Positions 1 through 8,228 of a stretch of DNA of 64,000 nucleotides are shown here, piece by piece (the stretch's first letter is position 1; every line of letters begins with the position of its first letter). Made by a program: the position numbers and the translations under genes. The DNA is taken from the NCBI RefSeq assembly GCF_000515415.1, contig NZ_KI911783.1, positions 7,737,831 through 7,801,830 of the forward strand, read 5' to 3'. The DNA is from Bradyrhizobium sp. WSM1417. GTDB lineage: Bacteria > Pseudomonadota > Alphaproteobacteria > Rhizobiales > Xanthobacteraceae. The notes beneath the pieces are model-generated. The model was given only the letters and a program-made list of their open reading frames with translations. It did not search any database and had not been told where the DNA came from.

Positions 1-870
1 TCGCTCGCACCGCACATGTCCGATCTCACCGGCCTTGTCTCGATCCAGGGCTGCCAGTCGCGCTCGGTGCGCGACACCGCCGCCTTCGTCGATCACGCAA
101 GGGGAGCGGCGCCCGGCGAGTTCATGCCGTTCTGGACCACGGCGCAGCCATATTCCGAGATGATCAAGCGCGATCCGTCAAAACTTCGCATCGCGCTGTC
201 GCACAGCTGGGGCGACTACACCGCGACGCCCGAGATCGCCGCCGAGCTGGCGAAGGCCGGCCGCTTCCTCGAAGGCCTCGGCCATCACGTCGACTACGCA
301 TTGCCCGAGCTCGACTTCCGCGCCGCGTTCCAGGCGCAGACCACCTGCTACATCTCGAATTTTGCCGTGGTGATCTCCAACATGCTCGCCGCGCGCGGGC
401 TGGAAAAGCCGCCGGAAGATCTGATCGAGCCGATGAATATCCGGATCTGGGAAGCCGGCCGGCATACGAGCTTCGCCGAGCGGGCGAAGATGCAAGGCGT
501 GTTCAACACGACCTCGCGCGCATTCGGCGCCTTCTTCGAGCAGTGGGACGTGATCCTGACGCCGATCACGGCGCTGCCGACGCCGAAGGTCGGCACGAGG
601 GAATATCTCACCACCTCCGACAATCCTGACGTGCTCGACTGGTTCGGCAATCTCTGGCGCTTCTTCGCCTTCACGCCGCTCGCCAATCTCTGCGGCATGC
701 CGGCGATCTCGATGCCGATGGCCACGCAGGATCACGGCCTGCCGCTCGGCATCCAGGCGATTGCGAAACAGGCCAATGACGGCCTCCTGCTGCAACTCGC
801 CGCCCAGATCGAGCGCGCGCTCGACGGCAAGTGGAACGACGGCAGGAAGCCGAAGGTGCATGTGAGCTGA
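1..870 (+). CDS. Amidase (amidase-signature family), C-terminal part
   Basis: The reading frame is open from the first base, so the gene begins before the window. About 289 residues remain, ending at TGA 868-870. They match the C-terminal half of amidase-signature enzymes, which hydrolyse amides. Visible landmarks are the VILTPITALPTP stretch and the LCGMPAISMPM segment near the end, both typical of the family's core sheet and substrate side. The catalytic Ser-cisSer-Lys triad lies in the missing N-terminal half, so substrate and activity cannot be judged. The in-frame ATG at 16 is internal and not a real start. Confidence 0.85.
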   Translation, partial: SLAPHMSDLTGLVSIQGCQSRSVRDTAAFVDHARGAAPGEFMPFWTTAQPYSEMIKRDPSKLRIALSHSWGDYTATPEIAAELAKAGRFLEGLGHHVDYALPELDFRAAFQAQTTCYISNFAVVISNMLAARGLEKPPEDLIEPMNIRIWEAGRHTSFAERAKMQGVFNTTSRAFGAFFEQWDVILTPITALPTPKVGTREYLTTSDNPDVLDWFGNLWRFFAFTPLANLCGMPAISMPMATQDHGLPLGIQAIAKQANDGLLLQLAAQIERALDGKWNDGRKPKVHVS

Positions 871-908
871 GCGAGTTGATCGCATTAACTTGCGATCCGC
901 TAACTGCC

Positions 909-1229
909 TCAGTTCTTCACCGTCGGGATCTCCTCCGGCCGGGGCTGCTGCTGGCCCTGCTGGTACATTGCCAGTGCCTTGTCGAGCGCTTCGCGCAGCG
1001 CCAGCGCGGCGGCCACGCTGCAGCGCAGATGCGCGGTCTGGACCACGTCGACCCTGACGGCGGCGCCGACCGGCATCAACAGGTTTGCGGCAAGTTCGAT
1101 CTGAATCGCGCCGTTGTGGTGGCCGAAGCAGGATGCACCGTCGAAATAGATGATCGGCGCCCGCTCCGAGCTCGAGGTCGAAATGATGACAGGCCCCTGG
1201 CTGGTGGCGGGCGTTTCGGGATCGGCCAT
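909..1229 (-). CDS. Conserved hypothetical protein, about 106 aa
   Basis: A small soluble protein of unknown function. I chose the ATG at 1229 over the GTG two codons upstream because AAGGAG lies 5 nt before this ATG and overlaps the GTG. The middle holds a hydrophobic beta-like stretch (PVIISTSSSERAPIIYFDG) and the tail is rich in Gln and Pro. This arrangement suggests a small beta-rich fold, but I recognise no domain. It ends 39 bp past the amidase stop and is convergent with it. The tail of this protein and the amidase are not obviously related in function. Confidence 0.6.
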   Translation of the reverse strand: MADPETPATSQGPVIISTSSSERAPIIYFDGASCFGHHNGAIQIELAANLLMPVGAAVRVDVVQTAHLRCSVAAALALREALDKALAMYQQGQQQPRPEEIPTVKN

Positions 1230-1379
1230 GGGCACTCCTTGCGGCTAGTCGAACGAACGGGGCGCCCACCATCGTTGCTTCGGCCCGCCCTGTCGAGGCC
1301 AAACCGCCGCCGGCACGCCTGCCGTGGGACGCGCATCCGGGGTTTTGCGCCGCGCCCGCCACTGGTCTAGAACGTCGTC

Positions 1380-2288
1380 ATGTCCAGCTCACCGACCACA
1401 CTTTCGTTCGAGGACCTCGCCGAGGCGATCAAGGGCCGCCGCTCCGATTACGGCCATATCAGCGGGCTCCAGCTCGACCGGTTCGCGCCTCGCGAGGCCT
1501 GGTCCAGCCTGCCCTACCGTCCGGTCTTCGTCGGCGACACCGAGACCGGCGTCCTGCATGGCGGGGTCGTCACCGCGATGCTCGACGAGAGCTGCGGCAT
1601 GGCGGTGCAGCTCGCGCTTGACGGCACGAGCGCCATCGCGACGCTCGATCTGCGCATCGACTATCAGAAGCCGGCGACGCCCGGCCTCGCCATCAAGGCG
1701 CATTCGGTCTGCTACCGCACCACACGTTCGATCGCCTTCGTGCGCTCCACCGCCTATCAGGAGTCCGAGGACGATCCTGTCGCAACCGCGACAGCATGCT
1801 TCATGATCGGCGCCAACCGAACCAACATGCTCGCGGATCGCAGGATGGATTCGCCCGGCATCCCGTCGCTGGAGGCGCCGGACGATCCGGAAGGCCCGTT
1901 CGCCAACAGCCCGTTCGCGCGCTGCCTCGGCATTCGCGTCAACGATGACGACACACTGACGATGCCGTTCTCGCCAAAAATCATCGGCAATCCGATCCTG
2001 CCTGCGATCCATGGCGGCATGACCGGCGCCTTCCTTGAGACCACCGCGATCTTCGGAGTGGCGCGCGAGCTCGGCGCCGCCGCACTGCCCAAGCCGATCG
2101 GACTGACCGTCAACTATCTGCGCTCCGGCCGCGCGCTCGACACGTTCGCCAACGTCTCGATCGTCAAGCAGGGCCGGCGCATCGTCGCCTTCGAGGCGCG
2201 GGCCTGGCAGGACGACGCGAACAAGCCGATCGCCACCGCCTTCGGCCATTTCATGCTGCGGCCGACGCCCGGAAACGACGAGGAATAG
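1380..2288 (+). CDS. Tandem hotdog-fold thioesterase-like protein (PaaI family)
   Basis: A 302-residue protein with two hotdog units in one chain. Unit 1 (about residues 35-145) has the PaaI-type LHGGVVTAMLDESCG helix, with the usual HGG followed by an acidic residue. Unit 2 (about 180-295) has AIHGGMTGAFLETTA in the equivalent place. PaaI-type proteins hydrolyse acyl-CoA thioesters, typically as homotetramers; a double-hotdog chain would supply half the tetramer. In each half the HGG plus downstream Asp/Glu (DES, LET) keeps the expected active-site pattern. The start follows a short gap after an unrelated minus-strand gene. The acyl substrate cannot be told from sequence. Confidence 0.8.
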   Translation: MSSSPTTLSFEDLAEAIKGRRSDYGHISGLQLDRFAPREAWSSLPYRPVFVGDTETGVLHGGVVTAMLDESCGMAVQLALDGTSAIATLDLRIDYQKPATPGLAIKAHSVCYRTTRSIAFVRSTAYQESEDDPVATATACFMIGANRTNMLADRRMDSPGIPSLEAPDDPEGPFANSPFARCLGIRVNDDDTLTMPFSPKIIGNPILPAIHGGMTGAFLETTAIFGVARELGAAALPKPIGLTVNYLRSGRALDTFANVSIVKQGRRIVAFEARAWQDDANKPIATAFGHFMLRPTPGNDEE

Positions 2289-2356
2289 GCGCATTTTCCC
2301 TTGACGGCCAAGGTCTGCGCCCCAACGATAGCGCGTTTTCTGCGAGAGGTATTGGG

Positions 2357-2722
2357 TTGCGGCATCCGCTCGACATCATCGCCATGTTCGCCGCGCTCTG
2401 GCTGCTGGCAGCGATGGTGCTCGACGCGCTGACGCCGAAGGAGCTGACGACGGTGATGATCGGCATCGCCATCGGACCTGCCGTCGTCATCACCGCCGTG
2501 TTCTATTATCTGCGCTGCCCGCGCACCGATTTCGCGGTGATGTTCGCAGCCCTCTGGCTGATCTCCGACATCGGCATCGCGTTCATCTCGCCGGCGCAGC
2601 TGCCGCATTTCCTGATCGCGCTCGGCTTCTTGCCGGCGCTGCTGATCGGCATCGTCCTGCACTGGCAGCGCTTCCAGCGCCGCCATGAGCGGCTGCCGGT
2701 GCCATCGGTCAAGCGCGGTTAG
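2357..2722 (+). CDS. Small integral membrane protein with an internal repeat
   Basis: A 121-residue hydrophobic protein with about four membrane segments. It starts at TTG 2357, preceded by AGAGGT. Two halves resemble each other: [18 protein letters not shown] near residue 10 and [18 protein letters not shown] near residue 60, each followed by a second hydrophobic segment. This looks like a duplicated two-helix hairpin. The C-terminus is short and basic ([10 protein letters not shown]), predicted to be cytoplasmic. Its stop overlaps the stop of the convergent PoxB-type gene by a few bases. The function is unknown and no transporter motif is visible. Confidence 0.65.
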   Translation: MRHPLDIIAMFAALWLLAAMVLDALTPKELTTVMIGIAIGPAVVITAVFYYLRCPRTDFAVMFAALWLISDIGIAFISPAQLPHFLIALGFLPALLIGIVLHWQRFQRRHERLPVPSVKRG

Positions 2723-4455
2723 CGCGGCAGCAAATTGGTCTTGGCGAGATCGACGACCTCGTCGCCGCGGCCGTTCATCACGGCGCGCAAGACCCACAGG
2801 CTGAATCCCTTGATCTGTTCGGGCGTGATGGTCGGCGGCATCGACAGCTCCTGCTTCGCCGTGACCACGTCGAGCAGCGCCGGTCCGTTGTGAGCCAGCA
2901 TCTCCTTCACCGCGCCCGGGAGCTCGCCGGGATCCTCGACGCGCCGCGCAAAGATGCCCATCGCGCGCGCCATCGCAGCGAAGTCCGGATTCTCCAGATC
3001 GACATTGGTGTCGACGAATCCGGCGGCCTTCATCTCCAGTGCGACGAAGCCGAGCACGCCGTTGTTGAAGATGACCACCTTCACCGGCAGCTTCATCTGC
3101 GTCAGCGTGATCAGATCGCCCATCAGCATGGTGAAGCCGCCATCGCCGGAGAGCGAGATCACCTGGCGGCCGGACTGCGCGGCCTGCGCGCCGATCGCCT
3201 GCGGCATGGCATTGGCCATCGAGCCGTGCACGAACGAGCCGATCAGCCGGCGGCGGCCGTTCATCTCGAGATAGCGCGCGGCCCACACCGTCGGCGTGCC
3301 GACATCGGCGGTGAACACCGCATCATCGCTCGCGTGGTCGCTGATGATCTTCGCGAGATATTGCGGATGGATCGGTTTACTGCCCGGCGTGCCCTTGGCG
3401 AGCGAGTCCAGGCCCTCGCGCGCCTTCTTGTAATGCGCGACGGCGTCGTCGAGATGCTTGCGCTGCGTCTTGGATTTCAGAAGCGGCAGCAGCGCCTCGA
3501 TGGTGAGCTTGACGTCGCCGACGAGGCCGAGGTCGATCTTGCAGCGACGACCGAGATTCTCCGGGCGAATGTCGATCTGGGCGACCTTCGCTTCGGTCGG
3601 GAAGAACTGCTTGTAGGGAAAATCAGTGCCGAGCATCACCAGCGCGTCGCAGGCGTGCATGGCGGCATAGCCGGAGGAGAAGCCGATGAAGCCGGTCATG
3701 CCTACGTCGTAGGGATTGTCGTATTCGACGTGCTCCTTGCCGCCGAGCGCATGCACGATCGGGCTCTTCAAGGCTTCCGCGAGCTGCATCAACGGGGCAT
3801 GCGCGCCGGCGCAGCCGCGACCGCAGAACAGGGTGATGCGTTCGGCGCCGTTCAGCAGGTCCGCAAGCGCCTTCAGCTCATCGCCCTGCGGCATCACCTT
3901 CGGCGCCGACAGCGCAAGACCACGCGCCGTCGACAGCGCGCGCTTCGGTGGGCTGCGGAAGGCGACGTCGCCCGGCATGGCGACGACGGCGACGCCGCGC
4001 ATACCCACCGCCGCGCGGATGGCGTTTTCCAGCACGTAAGGCAGCTGACTCGGATCGGAGACCAGCTCACAATAATGGCTGCACTCGCGGAACAGGTTTT
4101 GCGGATGCGTCTCCTGGAAATAGCCGCTGCCGATCTCGGCAGTCGGAATTTGCGCAGCGATCGCCAGCACGGGAACGCGGCTGCGATGGGCGTCGAACAG
4201 GCCGTTGATCAGGTGCAGATTGCCGGGACCACACGAGCCCGCGCATACCGCAAGGCTGCCCGTCATCTCCGCTTCGCCGGCGGCGGCGAAGGCCGCAACC
4301 TCCTCATGCCGGACATGGATCCACTCGATCGTGCCGCGCCGCCGCAGCGCTTCAGTCAGCGCATTCAGGCTGTCGCCGACGATGCCGTAGATACGCTTAA
4401 CGCCGGCCTGTTCGAGCGTTGCCACGAACAGATCGGCCACGTTGTTGATCGCCAT
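2719..4455 (-). CDS. poxB: Thiamine pyrophosphate enzyme, PoxB-type pyruvate dehydrogenase (quinone)
   Basis: A 578-residue protein, close to E. coli PoxB in length. It has the three-domain layout of the family: an N-terminal pyrimidine-binding domain with the catalytic Glu in [14 protein letters not shown], a central domain (about 190-340), and a C-terminal pyrophosphate-binding domain with [12 protein letters not shown] followed by the NN that closes the TPP motif. PoxB oxidises pyruvate to acetate and CO2, passing electrons through FAD to membrane quinone. The ATG at 4455 is preceded by AGGAG at good spacing; the longer frame upstream lacks this. Acetolactate synthase or a related TPP oxidase is a less likely alternative. 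Confidence 0.85.
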   Translation of the reverse strand: MAINNVADLFVATLEQAGVKRIYGIVGDSLNALTEALRRRGTIEWIHVRHEEVAAFAAAGEAEMTGSLAVCAGSCGPGNLHLINGLFDAHRSRVPVLAIAAQIPTAEIGSGYFQETHPQNLFRECSHYCELVSDPSQLPYVLENAIRAAVGMRGVAVVAMPGDVAFRSPPKRALSTARGLALSAPKVMPQGDELKALADLLNGAERITLFCGRGCAGAHAPLMQLAEALKSPIVHALGGKEHVEYDNPYDVGMTGFIGFSSGYAAMHACDALVMLGTDFPYKQFFPTEAKVAQIDIRPENLGRRCKIDLGLVGDVKLTIEALLPLLKSKTQRKHLDDAVAHYKKAREGLDSLAKGTPGSKPIHPQYLAKIISDHASDDAVFTADVGTPTVWAARYLEMNGRRRLIGSFVHGSMANAMPQAIGAQAAQSGRQVISLSGDGGFTMLMGDLITLTQMKLPVKVVIFNNGVLGFVALEMKAAGFVDTNVDLENPDFAAMARAMGIFARRVEDPGELPGAVKEMLAHNGPALLDVVTAKQELSMPPTITPEQIKGFSLWVLRAVMNGRGDEVVDLAKTNLLPR

Positions 4456-4535
4456 GTCGGTCTCCTGATCTCGCTGGTCCAGCAAGATAGGATAACGTGC
4501 GACCGTGACGGGATCACGGCTTGTTTATTGCCGCT

Positions 4536-5168
4536 TCAGTCTTTCGCAATCGCCCGATCGTAGGCCGCGATCGTCAATTTTGCGCGAGCGGCAACGTCCG
4601 CTGCCGTCATGCCGGGCTTGTAGAGGCTGGAGCCGAGCCCGAACGCAGTGACGCCGCCCTTGATGTACTCCGCGAAATTCTGATCGGAAACGCCGCCGAC
4701 GGCGGCGATCATGGCGCCGGCCGGCAGCACGGCGCGGATCGCGGCGATGCCGGACGCGCCGAGCACGCTCGCCGGAAAGAATTTCAGGCCCGAGGCGCCG
4801 GAGCGCGCCGCAAGCAGCGCCTCGGTCGGCGAAAACACGCCGGGCAACGTCACCATGGCGTATTGATGGGCACGCGTGAGCACCTGCGTATCGACATTCG
4901 GCGATACCATCAGCTTGCCGCCGACATCGTTGAGCCGATCGACATCCGAAGTGGTCAGCACCGTGCCGGCGCCGATGAGCACGCCCGCCGGTGCCTGTTT
5001 CACCGCGGTTGCGATGGAGCGGAACGGGTCAGGCGAGTTCAGCGGAATCTCGATTGCAGTCATGCCGGCTTCGATCAGCACGCCGACGATGGCCTGCGTC
5101 TCCTCGGGCTTCACGCCGCGCAGGATCGCGACCAGTGGCCGTTTCATCGCCGGAAAGGGAACGCTCAT
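4536..5168 (-). CDS. dgoA: 2-dehydro-3-deoxy-6-phosphogalactonate aldolase
   Basis: A 210-residue class I aldolase of the KDPG/KDPGal family. It cleaves 2-dehydro-3-deoxy-6-phosphogalactonate to pyruvate and glyceraldehyde 3-phosphate in the De Ley-Doudoroff galactonate pathway. The catalytic Glu lies in AIEIPLNSP and the Schiff-base Lys in GLKFFPA; the phosphate site is AAVGGV. The IPLNSPDPF segment and the adjacent dgoK favour DgoA over the KDPG aldolase Eda. I chose the ATG at 5168 (AGAGGA upstream). It follows dgoK by 13 bp on the same strand, so the two are almost surely co-transcribed. Confidence 0.88.
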   Translation of the reverse strand: MSVPFPAMKRPLVAILRGVKPEETQAIVGVLIEAGMTAIEIPLNSPDPFRSIATAVKQAPAGVLIGAGTVLTTSDVDRLNDVGGKLMVSPNVDTQVLTRAHQYAMVTLPGVFSPTEALLAARSGASGLKFFPASVLGASGIAAIRAVLPAGAMIAAVGGVSDQNFAEYIKGGVTAFGLGSSLYKPGMTAADVAARAKLTIAAYDRAIAKD

Positions 5169-5181
5169 CACAACAGTCCTC

Positions 5182-6096
5182 TCATTTCGTCCAGATCGCG
5201 GCAGACGCCATCGACAGACCGCGGCGGACGGCTTCATCGGCATCGACCGGGTTCACGGTGACGGACAGCGCGTCGAAAGCCAGCCTGTACAGCATTGCGA
5301 GCCGCCCCGAGGCAATCAGCGTGATCCCAGCTTTCGGTATCGCGCCGGAAAGCCCTGCCGCCAGCTCGACGCCAATCAACGTGCCCGACAGCGTTTCGCG
5401 CGCCGCGGCCGGTGTGCCTCCGAACAGGAGCTGACGCGACCGCGCGCCGAACAGGAAATTGGCGGCGAAGGCCGGTGCTTCGTACGCTGCCTTCACCGCA
5501 GCCTGGAAGCTCGTGACATCCTCGGCGTCTTCGGCGCCCGCGACCGCAAGCGACAAAATCGTCTCGCGCGACACCACGCTGAAGAGCTCGCCGGTCATGA
5601 AGGTAGAGAAATGCGCGACCGTACCGTCCTTGAGGCGCACCCATTTCGAATGCGTACCGGGCATACAGACCAGAGCTTCACCTGCAGCATCGAGGCCGAG
5701 CGCGCCGAGCAGCTGCGTCTCCTCGCCGCGCATCACGTCCGGCGCTTTTGCATCGCGCTGCGCGATACCCGGCAGGATGCGGATGTCGCGCGTTTCGCCG
5801 GACACGCGCGCGGCCTGCTTCAGAACAGCGGAGAGTGGCGCGGGCGTATCGACATAGCCGGCCTCGACCCAGCCGGTACGCGCGCCGGCCATGCCGCAGA
5901 CGAGGACAGGCAGATGATCGGGCGCCTCGACTGCCGCGAGATGCGATTGCAGCACGGCGGCAAAGCCGGCCTTCGCGGCCACCAGCATGCCCTCATCGCT
6001 GCGGCGCTCGGCCAGCACCTCACCGGCGCGGTCGATCAGCCAGAGCCGGAAGCTGCTGGTGCCCCAGTCCACCGCGACGTAGGCGGGTTCGGTCAT
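5182..6096 (-). CDS. dgoK: 2-dehydro-3-deoxygalactonokinase
   Basis: A 304-residue sugar acid kinase of the DgoK family. It phosphorylates 2-keto-3-deoxygalactonate at the 6-position and supplies the substrate of the aldolase just downstream. The N-terminal VAVDWGTSSFRLWL is the phosphate-1 motif of the actin-like ATPase fold in this family. CMPGTHSKWV and STFMTGELF are further conserved blocks. It is the first gene of a dgoK-dgoA operon. No galactonate dehydratase or transporter lies beside it, so the upstream steps must be encoded elsewhere. Its 5' end faces the sigma-54 promoter region of the divergent monooxygenase operon. Confidence 0.88.
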   Translation of the reverse strand: MTEPAYVAVDWGTSSFRLWLIDRAGEVLAERRSDEGMLVAAKAGFAAVLQSHLAAVEAPDHLPVLVCGMAGARTGWVEAGYVDTPAPLSAVLKQAARVSGETRDIRILPGIAQRDAKAPDVMRGEETQLLGALGLDAAGEALVCMPGTHSKWVRLKDGTVAHFSTFMTGELFSVVSRETILSLAVAGAEDAEDVTSFQAAVKAAYEAPAFAANFLFGARSRQLLFGGTPAAARETLSGTLIGVELAAGLSGAIPKAGITLIASGRLAMLYRLAFDALSVTVNPVDADEAVRRGLSMASAAIWTK

Positions 6097-6130
6097 CTCG
6101 ATTCTCGTCCTCGTCTCACCGGCAAGACGC

Positions 6131-6150
6131 CGTCTCGCGACAATGAGACG
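6131..6150. promoter_or_regulatory. Palindrome CGTCTC-N8-GAGACG, candidate enhancer site
   Basis: A perfect 6-8-6 inverted repeat about 85-100 bp upstream of the sigma-54 promoter at 6234. Further single copies of the half-site occur at 6112-6117 (CGTCTC) and near 6219 (GAGACG). Distance and symmetry fit an upstream activator site for a sigma-54 enhancer-binding protein, most simply the one encoded at 8229-10109. Binding is inferred. Confidence 0.5.
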
Positions 6151-6233
6151 ACATCAGGCAATTTCGCCCCGGAGATATCGGCTATTGCGGCCGCAAACCA
6201 GCGTTTTTTCGCAGGTTTGAGACGCTGTAGCGA

Positions 6234-6249
6234 TGGCACACCGCTTGCT
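6234..6249 (+). promoter_or_regulatory. Sigma-54 (-24/-12) promoter
   Basis: TGGCACACCGCTTGCT matches the sigma-54 consensus TGGCAC-N5-TTGCW, with exactly 10 bp between the GG and GC dinucleotides. It lies 65 bp before the start codon of the luciferase-family monooxygenase. Confidence 0.75.
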
Positions 6250-6313
6250 CAAGCAACCCTGCTCACATCCGTGAACCGCGCAACAAGACGCGTCAATTGT
6301 GGAGAGGAAACCC

Positions 6314-7411
6314 ATGGAGATCGGTTATTTCACGATGCCTTCGCACCCGCCGGAGTGCGGCCTGAAGGAAGGGAACGACTGGGACCTGCAGGTCATGCGC
6401 TGGCTCGACGAGCTCGGCTATCAGGAGGCCTGGGTCGGCGAGCACCACACCGCGCCTTGGGAACCCAATCCCACGCCGGATCTGCTGATCGCACAGGCCC
6501 TGATGCAGACCAAGAATATCCGCATCGGACCGGGCGGCTTCCTGCTGCCCTATCACCATCCGGCCGAACTCGCCAACCGCGTCGCCATGCTCGATCATCT
6601 CTCCGGGGGCCGGCTCAATTTCGGCGTCGCGGCTAGCGGCCTGCCGAGTGATTGGGCCATGTTCAACGTCGACGGCATGAGCGGACAGAACCGCGACATG
6701 ACGCGCGAGGCGCTGGAGATCATTCTGAAGATGTGGAGCGATCCCGCGCCCTGGACCTACAAGGGCAAATTCTGGACGGTGACCAAGCCGGACACGATGT
6801 TCGACTTCCTCAAGCCGCACATCAAGCCGTTGCAGACGCCGCATCCGCCGATCGGCGTCGCCGGTCTCTCGAAGAACTCGGACACGCTGAAGCTCGCCGG
6901 CGAGCGCGGCTTCATCCCGATGAGCCTCAACCTGAACCCGGCCTATGTCGGCAGCCATTGGGATTCGGTCGTAGCAGGTGCCGCCAAGACCGGGCGCAAG
7001 CCGGACCGCGCGGATTGGCGGCTGGTGCGCGAGGTGTTCGTCGCCGATACCGACGAGGAAGCGTGGAGGCTCTCGACCGGCGACATGATGGGCCGGATGA
7101 TGGGCGAGTACTTCCTGCCGCTGCTCGGCCATTTCGGCTTCAAGGACTATTTGAAGCACGCGCCGGACGTGCCCGATAGCGACGTCACCGTCGAATATTG
7201 CGCCAAGCGGAACTGGATCGTGGGCTCGCCCGCGACCGTCGCCGATAAGATCGAGAAGATCTACGAGGAGGTCGGCGGCTTCGGCGTGCTGCTGGTGTTC
7301 GGCTTCGACTATAAGCACAAGGCTGAAGCCTGGCATCACTCGCTGTCGCTGCTGAGGAACGAGGTGATGCCGCGCCTGAAGCATCTCGGCTCCGCGCAGA
7401 AGGCAGCTTGA
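6314..7411 (+). CDS. Luciferase-like (LLM class) flavin-dependent monooxygenase
   Basis: A 365-residue TIM-barrel oxygenase of the bacterial luciferase family, which uses reduced FMN and O2. Visible features are the N-terminal MEIGYFTMP strand, the EAWVGEHHT block, IRIGPGGFLLPYHHP, and RLNFGVAASG, typical of group A flavin monooxygenases. The ATG at 6314 has GGAGAGGAAA just upstream; the in-frame GTG at 6299 overlaps that site and is rejected. A flavin reductase gene follows 55 bp downstream, which completes a two-component system. A sigma-54 promoter precedes it. The substrate is unknown; terpene (limonene-type), small ketone or organosulfur compounds are all possible. Confidence 0.87.
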   Translation: MEIGYFTMPSHPPECGLKEGNDWDLQVMRWLDELGYQEAWVGEHHTAPWEPNPTPDLLIAQALMQTKNIRIGPGGFLLPYHHPAELANRVAMLDHLSGGRLNFGVAASGLPSDWAMFNVDGMSGQNRDMTREALEIILKMWSDPAPWTYKGKFWTVTKPDTMFDFLKPHIKPLQTPHPPIGVAGLSKNSDTLKLAGERGFIPMSLNLNPAYVGSHWDSVVAGAAKTGRKPDRADWRLVREVFVADTDEEAWRLSTGDMMGRMMGEYFLPLLGHFGFKDYLKHAPDVPDSDVTVEYCAKRNWIVGSPATVADKIEKIYEEVGGFGVLLVFGFDYKHKAEAWHHSLSLLRNEVMPRLKHLGSAQKAA

Positions 7412-7466
7412 CCCGACCCGGGTGCGGCGCGATCGTGCCGCACCCGTTCTTTCTGGAGACCATCGC

Positions 7467-8021
7467 GTGAGCGTGGACGCAAAGGATTTCAAGCAGGCGA
7501 TGCGCCAGTGCGCCGGCGCCGTCGCGCTGGTGACGGTGGGGGCCGAGCACGGCAAGCGGACGGGGCTGACGGTCACCTCGGCCTGCTCACTGTCGGACTC
7601 ACCGCCATCCCTGATCGTCTGCGTCAACCGCAATGCCAGCGCGCACGCGCGTATCCGCGAAGAAGGCGCGTTCGCGATCAATTTCCTGCACGAGGACCAC
7701 GCTCTCCTGGCGCTCACCTTCAGCGGCCAGAAGGGCGTCAATGGCGACGACCGTTTTGCGTTCGGGGAGTGGACACGCGGGGTGACCGGCGCGCCGGTGC
7801 TGAGCGACGCGGTCGCCGCGTTCGACTGCGTGCTGGCGCAGGAATTCGAGACGACGACGCATTCGATCTTCGTCGGCGAGGTACGCGGCGCATCGCATTC
7901 CGACGGCGCGGCGCCGCTGGTGTATCTGCGCAGCAGCTTCCACGCCCCGCGCGAAATCCGCGGCACCGTCACAGTCGGCGACCTCGACTCGCGGCATCTG
8001 AGCTGGAGCGATTTTTCGTAA
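7467..8021 (+). CDS. Flavin reductase (HpaC-like), partner of the LLM monooxygenase
   Basis: A 184-residue split-barrel flavin reductase. It would use NAD(P)H to make the free reduced FMN that the preceding monooxygenase needs. The N-terminal QAMRQCAGAVALVTV and the LTVTSACSLSDSPPSLIVCV block form the flavin-binding core; FAINFLHEDH follows as in the family. I chose the GTG at 7467, with CTGGAG 8 nt upstream, over an earlier GTG at 7422 that has no binding site. Same strand and short spacing suggest co-transcription from the sigma-54 promoter. It ends just before a palindromic repeat. Confidence 0.87.
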   Translation: MSVDAKDFKQAMRQCAGAVALVTVGAEHGKRTGLTVTSACSLSDSPPSLIVCVNRNASAHARIREEGAFAINFLHEDHALLALTFSGQKGVNGDDRFAFGEWTRGVTGAPVLSDAVAAFDCVLAQEFETTTHSIFVGEVRGASHSDGAAPLVYLRSSFHAPREIRGTVTVGDLDSRHLSWSDFS

Positions 8022-8050
8022 GGCAGCGGCGACGTTGAAGGTGCGCTCTT

Positions 8051-8200
8051 CCTTCTCCCCTTGCGGGAGAAGGTGGCGCGAAGCGCCGGATGAGGGGTAT
8101 CTCTCCGCGTACACAAATGGCTGAGGTGAATGCGGAGAGATACCCCTCACCCGTCTCGCCGCTACGCGGCGAGTCACCCTCTCCCACAAGGGGAGAGGGC
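8051..8200. repeat. Interspersed palindromic repeat, copy A
   Basis: About 150 bp with long complementary arms: ccttctccccttgcgggag at the left end and ctctcccacaaggggagagg at the right, plus inner arms around gatgaggggtatctctccgc / gcggagagatacccctcac. A second copy lies at 51995-52147. It fills the gap between convergent genes. Confidence 0.8.
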
Positions 8201-8228
8201 AAGAACGCTCGCCGCACACAGCTGAGGA

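Noticed and set aside
2890..4563. A 557-codon frame antisense to poxB
   Set aside because: Shadow of poxB; low-complexity Arg/His-rich product.
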